From: Gigaspora rosea
Lineage: Eukaryota > Glomeromycota > Glomeromycetes > Diversisporales > Gigasporaceae
Reading direction: 5' to 3'
Assembly: GCA_003550325.1 (NCBI GenBank)
Contig: QKWP01001996.1
Location: 17,533-81,532 of the forward strand
DNA: 64,000 bases
In this document: one piece after another, positions 46,101 to 57,309 of the stretch
Position numbering within the stretch: the first letter of the stretch is position 1
How the letters are laid out: every line of letters starts with the position of its first letter
The notes under the pieces: model-generated
Told to the model about the DNA's origin: nothing
The model's database searches: none
What the model saw: only the letters and a program-made list of their open reading frames with translations
Made by a program: the position numbers and the translations under genes

Positions 46101-47025
46101 TCAGTCACCTATATGTAAAGATGTAATCCGTTATCTGATTCCATCCGTTTTCATATTAAAATCTGCAGATATCCGTGGATTTTAATATGAAAATGGATAG
46201 AAACAGATAACGGATTACATCTCTACCTATATGGCAACTATTTCATTCTTTGTTCCTAACAACACCATATCGTCAACACCAAGATCCCCAATTTTTTAAT
46301 ATTTTCCAAAAAATCCGTGTTGGAAACATTTCTGAACAATCCTGGCAAACACTACAAAATAAACTTTTAGAAACACATACCTATTATAACTTAAATACAA
46401 CAAACATAGTAGGTTATCATTAATTTGTTAATAATATTAACCAAACTGTTTGTAATCTGCTTCCACCCATAGATATAGAAATTAATTCAATGGCAATTGA
46501 TGGAAACACATGGACACCTGAACAAAAACAGAAGATATATTTAAAAATAAAACAAACTTACCGTTGCATCTTTATATAAAAGCTGGCTCTAGAGTAATGT
46601 TTTTAAACAATACTAAATTTTCAATGGGTGTTTGCAATGGAACAATAGGTGTTGTACGCACAATTCAAGAAAATACAATTAATGTTCTTTTTTCAATGCA
46701 AACTGGAATAACAGATATGGCTGTGAACAAAACTACAACCTATTTTAACATAAATGGCACACCTGCATCATGAATGCAGTATCCTCTCCAAAATGCATTT
46801 GCATTAACCATTCACAAGGCACAAGGCATAACACTACCCCATGCAACTGTTTGGATAGATGAACAAATCTTTGCCTACGGCCAAGCCTATGTGGCAATTA
46901 GTCATACAAAATCTCTGGAAACATTAAAAATACGTGCATTAGATAAATCAGCAATTCGTACAGATCCCCTAGTATTAAATGAATACAACCGTCTGTATCA
47001 AAAATCTCAACAACTCAATTTTTGA
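43170..47025 (+). pseudogene. Helitron-type Rep/helicase, decayed
   Basis: Collinear blocks of a rolling-circle Helitron protein are visible. The N-terminal part (43170-43526) has a CKSC pair. The Helitron helicase-like domain (43803-44528) contains LLFPDLFPYGTGFY. The HUH nuclease motif follows in the next frame (RGAIHTHGIVWVE at ~44495-44530), with the paired-tyrosine region YAKYITKYVTK at ~44855-44895. A PIF1-type superfamily 1 helicase follows. Walker A GPAGTGK at 45719-45739 is followed by Phe where Ser or Thr is expected. Walker B is LIIDEISM (~45940-45963), and GGLAQLPP has Gly for the usual Asp. The C-terminal block FAYGQAYVAISH lies in the last frame, which ends at 47025. Stops, frameshifts and the inserted palindrome at 46121 make it non-functional. 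No Helitron 5'-TC or CTRR hairpin terminus was placed. Confidence 0.88.
46121..46220. mobile_element. 100-bp palindromic mini-element inside the helicase
   Basis: ATGTAATCCGTTATCTG at the left is mirrored by CAGATAACGGATTACAT at the right. The arms are nearly complementary throughout (TTCATATTAAAATC inverted) with a ~14-bp loop. It separates helicase coding that resumes in a shifted frame. The TSD is too short to read. Confidence 0.85.
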
Positions 47026-49321
47026 ACCAAAAATTAACCACTTACATATTTTTAAAATTTCAATCTATTAACAATCAACTAAAAAGAAACAAAACCATTA
47101 AATTATTATTAATAAACAAATCCAATAAACATTTATTACATATAAAAAATTACAAATAAAACATAAATTTTACATTCTTTACCTTTATAACATAAGTTAA
47201 TATACATCATAATACAAGTATAATCATCAATTGGCACATATTCTGAAACCTTATAAAACCATATCCCAGTACTAATTGCACCGTAAATAGCTTAAATTTT
47301 GCACCAGTTTAATAGTAGAATCGAAAAAAACTGACTCAAATAATTAACAAAAATTAACAAGCCACCATGAAAACAATAAAAATAAATATCAAACCATAAA
47401 TTCACATAAAAAATCAATATAAAATAAACAAACTAACTATATATAAACAAGATTTTGAAAAGAATAATATTAATAAAAAACACAAAGAAGTATCATAAAC
47501 GAAAACAAAAAAAAATATTACCCTTTTTTAAAAAAAAAATTCTTACTGATCTTTCACTCTCAATAAAACAATCCAAAGCATATCACAAGCCAACACATAT
47601 ATAACATACGTAAAAGTTCATCAAAATACCTATTTTATATGATATAATAATACGTGCTACCCACATCGTAATCTTCACACCGTTTTTACCATGCCATTCT
47701 ATAAAATCTTCCTATACATACCACAAAATCTGTACAATTTAAGCCATTCCAACACCAACCCATACTACAACCTGTACAACATTTCTTATAAAGTATACAA
47801 CCCTACAAAAAAGATCTGGGATATAGTACAAATTGGTAACGAATGCCCACAAATAGCACAGTCAAACTAATATGTACAGACATAAAACAATTGCACAGTA
47901 AAAAAATATACGAAAAAATAACACAATATTTCAAGTCATATGTAATAGCAACTCAATCAAAAAAATACATGTCAAAAACAATAATTAATGACTCATTACA
48001 AAAAATCAAAAGACAAAATACTAATATTCAAAAAAATAGCAATATCTCATAATTCGCAAACAAACTGCTCTAAGTATCTTAACAAAAAAAATTTCTTACA
48101 AAAGTTTTGCCACATGAACAGTTAATTTATTCAATATAATGATCATTAACATAAAATTATACAATCTACTTGTGAGTATTTTTTTCCTTTACTTCCTTTA
48201 TTTTCTTTAAACAAAATCGAAAAAAAATTTTCTACTTGTATTCTAATATATTGTATTGTACTGAGTTATGTTGTATTGAATCGTAGTCTAAAAATCTTTG
48301 TTAAAGTCAAATGCATTCATTTATATACATATAAATTAAATATACAACACATTAACGTATTGTTAAGCACGTTAACGTGTTGTTTAACACGCTTACGTGC
48401 AAATACGACTAAACCTAACACGATGACATGCAATTAAGAAATTAATCCTTAACAAATATACCTTCTAACACATTAACGTATCATAAAAATTTTACAAAAA
48501 AGAGTGATAATAAGTATTTACAGATATACTTTTGCTTTTTGCTTTTTTTTTTAGCAAAAGCCAAACTCGGGTTTTGTTAAAAAAGAAAAAAAAACCGAAA
48601 AAAAATATATTTAAAATACCTAATATTTCTATCATCAAAATTACTCGAATTTTGGCTAACATTCAATGAAATATACAAAAATATAAATGAAGTTATCTAT
48701 ACTAAATACTATCTACAAAGAGGGGGGGAATAACCTAATCGGGAAAATCAAATCTTCTGATGTAAAATCTCGATATACTACAAAATTCATATTAAATACC
48801 TGTACAAAAACCTGTGACAAATAAAGTAATACAAAACACAAACCATTAACAATCAAATTAATATGAATATACTATCAACCACAAACCAAAAATCTATCCT
48901 AATCCAAGCCTCCTATATACAAAATACTTAAATCTATAATACCAAACCAATACGATTACACCACCAACCCGTACAATAACAAACATTATTTTTTGGAACA
49001 ACACCTAAAAATAAATAATTTAAATTAAACAAAAATCACTCACTGCAACTTACGACTGCAGCTCTAGTTATATAATATATAGTTTAAAGTAGCTTGTTTA
49101 TAATAGTGAAGTTGTAAGAAATGTATCTCTTTAAAAAAAATAAACTTCATATAGAATTAAATTTTCTGAGGTCACTATATGTTTTTTCTGGGTTATACAA
49201 AAATTTGATAATCCTCATTGGTCGAATCATATGATGTTTATATGTAAATCATATGATATAGTTATACAAAGTTGATCTACAATCTATTTTATATGAAAAT
49301 GGAAATATTGACATCCTACCC
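47026..49321. other. 3' part of the 15-kb unit, no gene seen
   Basis: AT-rich. 48340-48480 clusters AACACATTAACGTAT/CACGTTAACGTG words, several self-complementary. The frame at 47843-48052 (69 codons, Lys/Gln/Asn-rich) is not recognised and probably chance. Confidence 0.45.
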
Positions 49322-51326
49322 TTAAAACAGATAAAAATTCATAATAAATATTTTCATTTTGAACAACTCGTAAAGAGTTTTTTCGTTTATAAGAAGCTGA
49401 CCAATAGGTATATATTTTCTTAACTACTGCTATATAATCAGAGAAATATATTAAATTTTTTGATGCATCTTCTGCTACCAAATGAAGACGATCAATGGTT
49501 GGCTGAAATAAATAGATTTTTATGTTTTAATCATGCGCCTAATCCATTATGTAATCCTAAAAATTTTAATTTTATATAGTATTTCTTAATTTGTTATGCA
49601 TGCATATTTGCCTGCGAAAATTTTAAAATTTTAAATTTTTTAAATAAAACCTTAAATATTAATTTTAGCTATATACTTTCTAAGTTAAAAATATAATATT
49701 AGTTCTGTTTTATCAACTTTATTATAAAATTTTTTTTAAAATTATTAAAAAACTTTAGTGTAATAAAAGTTTAAAGTTTTTGTTTTGGAACTTTTACTAT
49801 AGAATTTTTTCTTTAGATTTTCTCAAATTTTATATGTTCTCGTCTATAAAAAAAAATTTTCACTTCTAATACAAGTCTTAATTTTTACAAGTAAATCATA
49901 TAAAGTCAAATAATGAAAGTTGTCATCCTTTATATAAACTACAATATTGTATTAAAAACTATATTTTTAAAACCAATATTTAAAGAATTCACCAAGATAT
50001 TGTAAAATATTTTTTTGGTTAAAAATTTCTTTAAAATTAATATTTTCAGCTTATAAGCAATATAAACTTTTTGTTTTATAATATAAATTTAAATAATTCA
50101 AAAATATAATTCTTGTTTTAAAATATTATAATACCAAATTTTATTTAAATATCTTAAATGATTAAAAAACTAGATCAGAAGTATATTTATAGTAATTTTG
50201 CAGGCATATTTGCCTGCGAACTATTACAAAATAAGAGATAATATTAAAAATATTATTATTATAATAGATTAATATAAAAGTATAGTAATAAATAGCTTAC
50301 TAGTCATATTACTTGCACTATCCGAACCAAAATGAATTAAGCAAGTTAAGTCAAGTCCTTTGGCAGTACAAAACAACTCTAAATTTATTAAAATTGCTTT
50401 AGCTGTAGTTTCATTTAATGAAATCATTCCAATATATCATATTACTGGAATATTATTAGCAATATGTTTTGAAACAATTGCAAGAGTTTTTTCATTAGTG
50501 ATAGTATTTGATTCATCAAGAAGAATACTCCAAAATGGTGAATTGATAATTTCTGCAATAGTATCTTTCTCAATTACATATGCTAATAATTCTAATATTT
50601 CACATGCAGCAACAGGATTTTGATAAGTAGCATAATTTTCATCATTAGTAGAATCAAAGTTGTTATTTTCTTCTAAGTAAAGATGAGGTGGATTAAGAAT
50701 ACAAGGTGGGTTATGAAAAGTTATTTCATTATAATTTAAATATGTAAAATTTACTAAATTACAAAGATCAGGAAAAATATTAAGAGCTAAGTAGTGCTTT
50801 GATAAAAAATAGATATTATGCATACTTGCTAACGCTTTTGCTTTTGTTTCACTATACTGGATTGTAAAACTGCTAAATAAGTTTTGCTACCCTATACTTT
50901 TACCTTTAGTAGCATTAATATGCTAATGAATTTTACTATGTTGTATCAAAGACTCCTCTTTTAGCCATTCACATCCATTTTGCGCAAAAACATTTTTAGC
51001 TTTTATATCTTGATACCATGTACAAAACATTAGAACTTTTTCATCTACTTTTTGATCTTTAAGCCATGGATATCAGTTTTGCCATACTGGATTAAAGCAC
51101 AAGTTTGATTTAGTAAGCCACTCTAATTTAGGTTTTTTTGCTGAGTTTGGTTGTTTAATAATTGAGGAACTAGCTAATATATCGAATTCTTGAAATTCTT
51201 GAGATTCTTGAAATTCTTGAAACTCTTGAGATTCTTGAATTTCTTGAATTTCTTGAGATGTTTGAGATTTTTGAGTTTCTTTTTATTAGATTTATCAAGG
51301 CATATAATATATTTTTCCATTGCCAT
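49322..51326 (-). pseudogene. hAT C2 transposase, N-terminal half
   Basis: Starts at 51326 (minus) with the same MAIEKYI beginning, Gln/Glu repeat, Cys finger and DESNTITNEK core (50437-50823) as copy C1. The intron is expanded by an insertion at 49583-50240. It continues to VAEDASKNL (49284-49481) and then stops at the TTAA site. The C-terminal half resumes at 34262. Confidence 0.85.
49583..50240. mobile_element. Insertion in the transposase intron with palindromic GCAGGCATATTTGCCTGC ends
   Basis: Absent from copy C1, whose intron is otherwise collinear. Near each end is the word CATATTTGCCTGCGAA; at the right it lies in a perfect palindrome-like GCAGGCATATTTGCCTGC. The interior is AT-rich and non-coding. 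The class is unknown. Confidence 0.75.
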
Positions 51327-51645
51327 GATAGTGTTATAAAGCAAAGAAATGATTAATAAAATATATGAGGCAAATTTAAAAATTTAGATAAAATTAATAA
51401 AATATCTAATTAATTTACTTCGTTAGTTTTATATACTTTTTTTACCAAGAACAGAGTGTCATTAAAAATTTTACATAGTGTATAGTTATATTGCAAAATA
51501 ATCAATTCATACGCAAAAACTTGCATTTTATTTGATAATGCATATAGCGAAGCAAGGTGTGTATGCTTCGCATATTAAATTGTTATATCTAATATAACTT
51601 GCTCCTGCATTTTGTATTGCATAAAATTGTTAGCCAATTAGTGTT

Positions 51646-52751
51646 TTGACCCAAGTAGGTATCACCTGGGTCACCCACGGGTGGGTGGGTGACCCAGGTC
51701 AAGTTGTACATCCCAGGTGAGAACGGGTGGGTCAACCCGCTAGTGACCTATAGGTTGACCCATGGTGACCCATAAGTCAACCCACGGGTCACCCACAGGC
51801 AGAGACCTGATACAAATTAATGCAAATTTATATCGATTATGCAAATTAACCCAAATTTCTAAAAGAACTCATGTGATATTATATAATGCTGCCATGTCGC
51901 AATAACATTGCAACAATGCAATACCATAACTATGGTATAATATTATAATATTATAATTAAGTAATTAAGTCACTCCAAACTGGAAATTGATGAATATGTT
52001 ATTATTTGCAATACAATCATTTCATTTACATTAATTAATTGGTAACATAAAAGTTATTTAATGTATATTCTGCAGCAGAATACAATAGTCATAATAAATT
52101 TTAAACACGTAAGTATGTATGCATATATAATTCATAAATGCTATTAACAATTATATCATTTCCGATCAATTAGCTTACTAAGACGCTTTCAAACAATGAT
52201 TTATAGACTGGTCTAATTGGCCCAAAAAAAATAAATCACGATATTTAAGTCAAAATAAAACCTAGACCTACCCCTTTATTCATAGTTATTACATGTACAA
52301 AAACAATGAAGTCGACAGAATCAAATTCGAAAAATATTTAATAGTATATTATTTAAAGAAAACTATAATGCAGTACAGAATTTTAATAAACGATATTATA
52401 GCAGATAGTATTTCTGCATTACAGCATTACAGCATTATGGCTTTATAGCATTATGCATTATGGCATTATGGCTTTACAGCTCACAACAATTATGACAAAA
52501 AATATAGCAATGCCGTAACCATATTAATTTGTAAATTAATTCTACCACCAACTATAAGTTACACCCACCCAAGTCAAATCACTAGTCATATTAACCACCA
52601 AAGATTTTTTTTTAATTGACTCAGGTGACTCAACAGGTCACCTGTCAAGCCACCTGTCGGGTGACCTGGGTAATGCCTTTTTTGGACTGACCTAAGTGGC
52701 ACATGGTCCACTCGTCAGGTGACCCAGGTAAAGCTTTTTTAGATGGGTCAA
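51646..52751. mobile_element. Element D, copy 2
   Basis: The left end TTGACCCAAGTAGGTATCAC and the inverted right end TTGACCCATCTAAAAAAGC share TTGACCCA. Subterminal GGTGACCCAGGT/ACCTGGGTCACC words are abundant at both ends, as in copy 1 (2280-3122). It is absent from the collinear part of hAT C1 (near 28225-28240). Non-coding. Confidence 0.75.
52405..52490 (+). repeat. GCATTA hexamer tract
   Basis: Imperfect tandem GCATTACA/GCATTATG units within element D copy 2. Confidence 0.75.
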
Positions 52752-54350
52752 TTCACTATAGCAACTTTTAAAGTACGATATCTGATTCTTCAAATTATTT
52801 TCTCATAGTTGTCGTCTAATTGCTAATCTTGATTGCCATTATATCTATATAGAATAAGACCCGATTCTGAAAATTTTAGTGTTTTCGATTTTGATCCACC
52901 TGCCATTATATATAACAATAATGTTAACACAATGGTTAACAAAATAGTGAAAGCCCGTAAATTATTTCCCAAATTCGCATTTACTGTTTGATTATCTGAT
53001 ATCTACCACCTCCTTACAGTACGAATATATAATACTTGCAGGTGCATACAATCATTGTGTTTTTTCACATTAAAGCATAACAAAATAATGGTCTTGTGAC
53101 AACCCATGCTTTTTCATTTACTTATTGGCACAAAATTGTTATGTCAGACACCGTGCAATAAAATAGGTATGTCGAATTACCCGTTATACACACGGGTTCA
53201 TATTTAAATCCCGTGCCTTCCGCACAGAATATGAACTCTGTATAACTGGTTTATTCACTGCAACCCATACAATAACTATAAAAAATCTAATCTATACTAA
53301 TGTTAAAAATTGATAAAGCTTTGTTGACTGTTATATAATAAGTAATTATTACTAAAAATGACTAAGAATGATTGAACTACCTTTTTCTTATATAGATAAT
53401 TGAGTTGATAATCAACTGCATATTTCTTTATCATATAAAACATTCAAATCTAACCACTATCAAGAACTTCTGTTCCTGGTTTTGTGCGATAGCATCACAC
53501 AGCTATCTAATTTTATATATAATTTAATTAACATTCATTTAATATTTTAAAAGTACATTTCATTATGCAATTATAATATTTATTATTTGTTACAATGAAA
53601 CTTTTTTTTAGATTTATTCATGACTAAATTAATTTTGATTGAGATTTATTATACCTATATACTAATCCCAATTAGTATTATTATTATTATTATTATTATT
53701 ACAGAGTTAATGAGTAGCAAGTTACAAGTCTAACTTAATATAGTTTTTTTCGCTATAACAAAAAATACAATGAACTTGCATATTTGTCAGATATGCTCGC
53801 ATATTGCTATTTTACGATTTTTTTTAATAAGTGAAAGGCTGATTTTCTTTATTTTTTTTTTGACCCTTTATATTCACTTAAATTACATTATTTATGTACT
53901 TTATCTATTAAACACTTTTATACTACCTTTATATTTTGTTATTAATAATAGATTTTGTATTAATTACTTCACCATAACTAATTATAACACATAAATGAAT
54001 CTAATTTTAATATCACATATATTACGTAAGCTATTCACTTTACATTTTGATTTCTATTATAATCTTTATTTTATTAATCTGATCTTCTATTTCTTTGATT
54101 ACATATATAGTTTTATTTTCTGCCAACATGCCTTGAATCAAATACAAAGACTATTTTGAAACTATGTAACAATTATATTTAAGTCTTATATAAAAATAGG
54201 CTATGTGCACAATGTGCGCATAGTTAAGATTTTATTAATAATTTTGGTGCACTATGTAGCTGGAGATCCTGTGAATTACGTGCACATTCCTAGCTAAAAA
54301 TATGTGAAAGTTTTTAAAAACATGTGCACATTGTGCACATAGATTTTATA
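52752..54350 (-). other. hAT C2 5' non-coding region
   Basis: Aligns in reverse to 26680-28225 of copy C1, including the hairpin at 53175-53275, an (ATT)n tract at 53680-53700 and the GTGCAC-rich terminus. No gene seen. Confidence 0.75.
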
Positions 54351-54363
54351 CACTGGTCATAGG

Positions 54364-55199
54364 ACAGCTTTGGACAATGAATTGGACAATTTTGAACAAT
54401 TTTGGACAATTTAATAAAGTAAAATTACTTAAAATTTTATTAAGATAACCTATTTTAATTTTAACTAGAATGTGTTTAGTACCTAAGAAAATATAGTTAT
54501 ATATTTTTTAGATAAATTTATTAATTATTAAAGCCTGGACAAGCTTTGGATAATCTTGGACATTTGGACAATTTTGGATATGTACAAGCCAAAAAAGGCT
54601 TTAAACAGCCAAAACGTACAATACTGCCTAACCCTCCATGTAAAATTACCTAAACTACTCTAACATAGTGAGGCTTCTATTGAGGTATTAATAGACTTGG
54701 TCCAATTAACTAGAGTTAAATCAAGCTCTAAATTATATCATAAGGCTCTAATATAAGATCACAGAATTAAAATTAATAGTTAAGATTCTTAATGATATTA
54801 TGTAATCATGGAGTTTTGAAATCAATTATAGTAATTTAGTACAAAACAACCTAGCTTTTGTTTAAAAATAAATATTACTTTTAAGAACTGGAGTAAATGG
54901 ACTTCAAAGATTTCAAATCTTAGCATGGGTATTAAATATCTAATATTTTGAATTATTGTTAACTTCGAATTTCATAATTTAATCAAGCTTTAATTAATTG
55001 TTGTTTTTGCCAATAATATTCAATACACAATAAGTCATTTTATTCTTGAAATAACCAATGACCAGTCATTGGTCATTTGAATCATTTGGATCATTTTAGG
55101 TTATTTGCTATTACTGCTATATAGTATATACATAGTACTATATAAAAATATTTAATATTTTATATGAACAAACAAAGAATATATGGTACGGATGGCTTT
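54364..55199. other. Intergenic with TTTGGACAAT direct repeats
   Basis: 54366-54415 and 54535-54585 both hold repeated TTGGACAATTTT words in the same orientation. Otherwise AT-rich without genes. Confidence 0.5.
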
Positions 55200-55620
55200 A
55201 ACTCTGTACAAAAAATGGCTTTACAAAAATACTACTTCATTTTTAAAAATTTATAAAATACAAAACTAATCCACAAGTTTTGTTCTTTATGACCTAAAGA
55301 ATAAAACTTGTAGTTTAGATTTTAATTTAAAGCTAAACTGGTAAAGTAGTAGCCTTTTAAAAATTAAAAATTTATTAATAAATTGTAAAAATGTGAACAT
55401 ATATTTTTTTAATTTAAGCCAATCAAAATGCACTAATATGGTCACGTGACTTGCCTTTCAGGTTGTCAAAAAAAATTTTTTCTTAAGAAAAATTCTCTCT
55501 CTCTAAAAAAAAAAAAAAAAAAAAAACTGCCAAAACGAGCTATTTGATTGGCTTACTCCATATCACATGATCTTCAGAAAAAGTGAACAAAGTCACGTAA
55601 TTTTAGAGTTAAAGCCATCT
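55200..55620. mobile_element. MITE with RGATGGCTTTAACTCT ends
   Basis: GATGGCTTTAACTCT at the left and AGAGTTAAAGCCATCT at the right. The interior has a (A)n tract (55506-55526) and mirrored CACGTGACTT / AAGTCACGTAAT-type words. The TSD is not resolved. Confidence 0.75.
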
Positions 55621-55977
55621 GCACTATAAAAGCAAAAATAATTATATATAGTCAGGTACAAAAAGATTTGTATACCAAATAAAAATTTGTAAATATATAA
55701 ACTTAATAATTTTTTTTAAAAATATAATTTTTGATTATGGAAAAGACATTATATTTTTAAAAAATTTTATTAATAGTAACTTTATTCAATATTTATTAAT
55801 ATAAAATTTATATAACTTATATAGTAAAATATATAAAATACTATAAACATATATAAAATTTTAAAATTAAATTTCTTATAAACTACTGTATAGAATTTTT
55901 TAACCTTTTTTTAAAAGATATAATTTAAGTGAATTTATGATTTTGTTTTTAATTATAATTTTAAAAACTTGGCTCAG
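55621..55977. other. Intergenic, no gene seen
   Basis: AT-rich spacer between two MITEs. Confidence 0.5.
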
Positions 55978-55979
55978 TA

Positions 55980-56230
55980 TATGGGGTAAGTCAGTAGAAA
56001 AAGGACAAATTTTTCTAAGTAAAAGTTTTCTTGAATTTAAGCTTAAATATCTTAACAACTATCTTAATAAATTTAACAATTTTTTTTTATTTTAATTCTA
56101 TATAATTTCAAGATTAAAATAAAAAAATTCTTAGCAAATTTGATAAAAAAGTTGTCAAGATATTTTAGTTTAAAAATTAAAAAAATTTTACTAAAAATGA
56201 TTTGTCCCTTTTCTACTAACTCACCCCATA
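55980..56230. mobile_element. Hairpin MITE, Tc1/mariner-like (TA TSD)
   Basis: The ends TATGGGGTAAGTCAGTAGAA and, inverted, TATGGGGTGAGTTAGTAGAA are flanked by TA (55978-55979, 56231-56232). Nearly the whole 251 bp folds back. Non-coding. Confidence 0.88.
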
Positions 56231-56476
56231 TAAATTATAAATTACATTATACTAAATTGAATAGCTTTGGAACATAATTTCTCAATAACTTGTAATTCAA
56301 ATTTAATAAAATTTATATATTATATTTATTATATGCACACTAATGCACTTGTGTAATATAAGCTTGTTGCATTACATATTTAGCCTAAATATAGCCAATA
56401 CAAAATTTTTTTTTTAAATTAAATAGTTATTTATTATTAATTCTAAAAATATAACTATAAGATAATAAGAAAATAA
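56231..56476. other. Intergenic, no gene seen
   Basis: Short AT-rich spacer. Confidence 0.45.
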
Positions 56477-56791
56477 CTATTTGTACACAGTGTGTTTAAA
56501 CACAGTTATTTGTGTAGCATATAAATTAAACCAATTTTTAATAAAAACAAATTAAATTTTAATTATATTAGGGTTAGAGTAAAGGCCTGGGATGGTTAGA
56601 GTTTATTTTATACTAAAATTTTGCAAGGAATTTTTTTTCTAAGTTGTTAAAATATAGTTTCATAAGCAAAATTTAAAGATATAATTAATTTTAATATTTT
56701 GCTTTGTTTTTGTTGTACAAAATTGATCTGCAGCTTGCATTTTTCTATTATATTTTGTGTAACTGTGTTTAAACACACTGTGTACAAATAG
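56477..56791. mobile_element. MITE with perfect 32-bp terminal inverted repeats
   Basis: CTATTTGTACACAGTGTGTT at 56477 begins a 32-bp end that is repeated exactly, inverted, at 56760-56791. The 315-bp body is non-coding and includes a telomere-like TTAGGGTTAGAG. Exact ends suggest recent mobility or strong sequence maintenance. Confidence 0.9.
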
Positions 56792-57309
56792 AAATTCTCA
56801 TATAATAATAATGTATAATATTATGTTTTATATGTATTTATTACAAAGATATACAAAAAAAATTTTATTTTAAATAGTAATAAAATATACTATACTGTAC
56901 TGTATTAAAACCTATTATGACTCAGTTTAAAAAATCTATTATAAACCTAAAACCTATTATGAACCAAAACCTAGATTCCAAAAACTTATTATGAATCTAA
57001 AAACCTTAGGTTCCAAATTGAAATCTGTTTTTGAAAACCAGATTCCAAAACCAGGTTTCTAGAAAGGTGTTATACAATCATTACGGTTGTTGTAAACCTG
57101 TCAACACATTCTATTGCTATATATACAGTCTTTATAATTTTTGAATATTTTTTACATCCTAAAATGTAATAAAAATTTACAATGAAAACAAACAAAAAAG
57201 CAAATTATGCATTGTTCATATATCAATATACTTTTTTTAACCGCTTTAATGTACTCATGAAAGAGTAACAAAAAAAAGAGCGACCAAATACTAACTTTTT
57301 TTTAAAAAC
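56792..57309. other. 3' flank of the methyltransferase gene
   Basis: 56895-57060 repeats AAACCTATTATGAAC-type words. No gene. The region likely contains the poly(A) site of the minus-strand gene; several TTTATT (AATAAA on the minus strand) words are present, but none can be singled out. Confidence 0.5.

Larger units (their letters stand above)
34267..49321. mobile_element. 15-kb TTAA-flanked composite element
   Basis: GGGTAGGGTGT at the left and ACATCCTACCC at the right are inverted. The target TTAA is duplicated (34263-34266, 49322-49325), interrupting the hAT C2 transposase at a point that is continuous in copy C1. TTAA targets are typical of piggyBac-type transposons, but the GGGTAGG ends and the content are not. 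Inside are a decayed Helitron-type Rep/helicase (+), an OB-fold-like gene with an RG-rich tail (-), a 564-bp duplication, three MITEs of one family and an AT minisatellite. Either the TTAA element captured the Helitron genes, or one was later inserted in the other. No piggyBac transposase was found. Confidence 0.72.
32889..54355 (-). mobile_element. hAT element C, copy 2, inverted and hugely expanded
   Basis: CAGTGTATAAAATCT lies at the left and its inverse ..AGATTTTATACACTG at the right, flanked by GTTATGGG (32881-32888) and GTCATAGG (54356-54363), an 8-bp TSD with two transitions. Both ends and the transposase pieces align to copy C1 in reverse. It is expanded from ~5 kb by the TTAA-flanked unit (34267-49321), an intron insertion (49583-50240) and element D copy 2 (51646-52751). 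Confidence 0.9.

Noticed and set aside
47843..48052. Small Lys/Gln/Asn-rich protein gene
   Set aside because: Composition is what AT-rich random sequence gives. No homologue in the window and no splice or start context.
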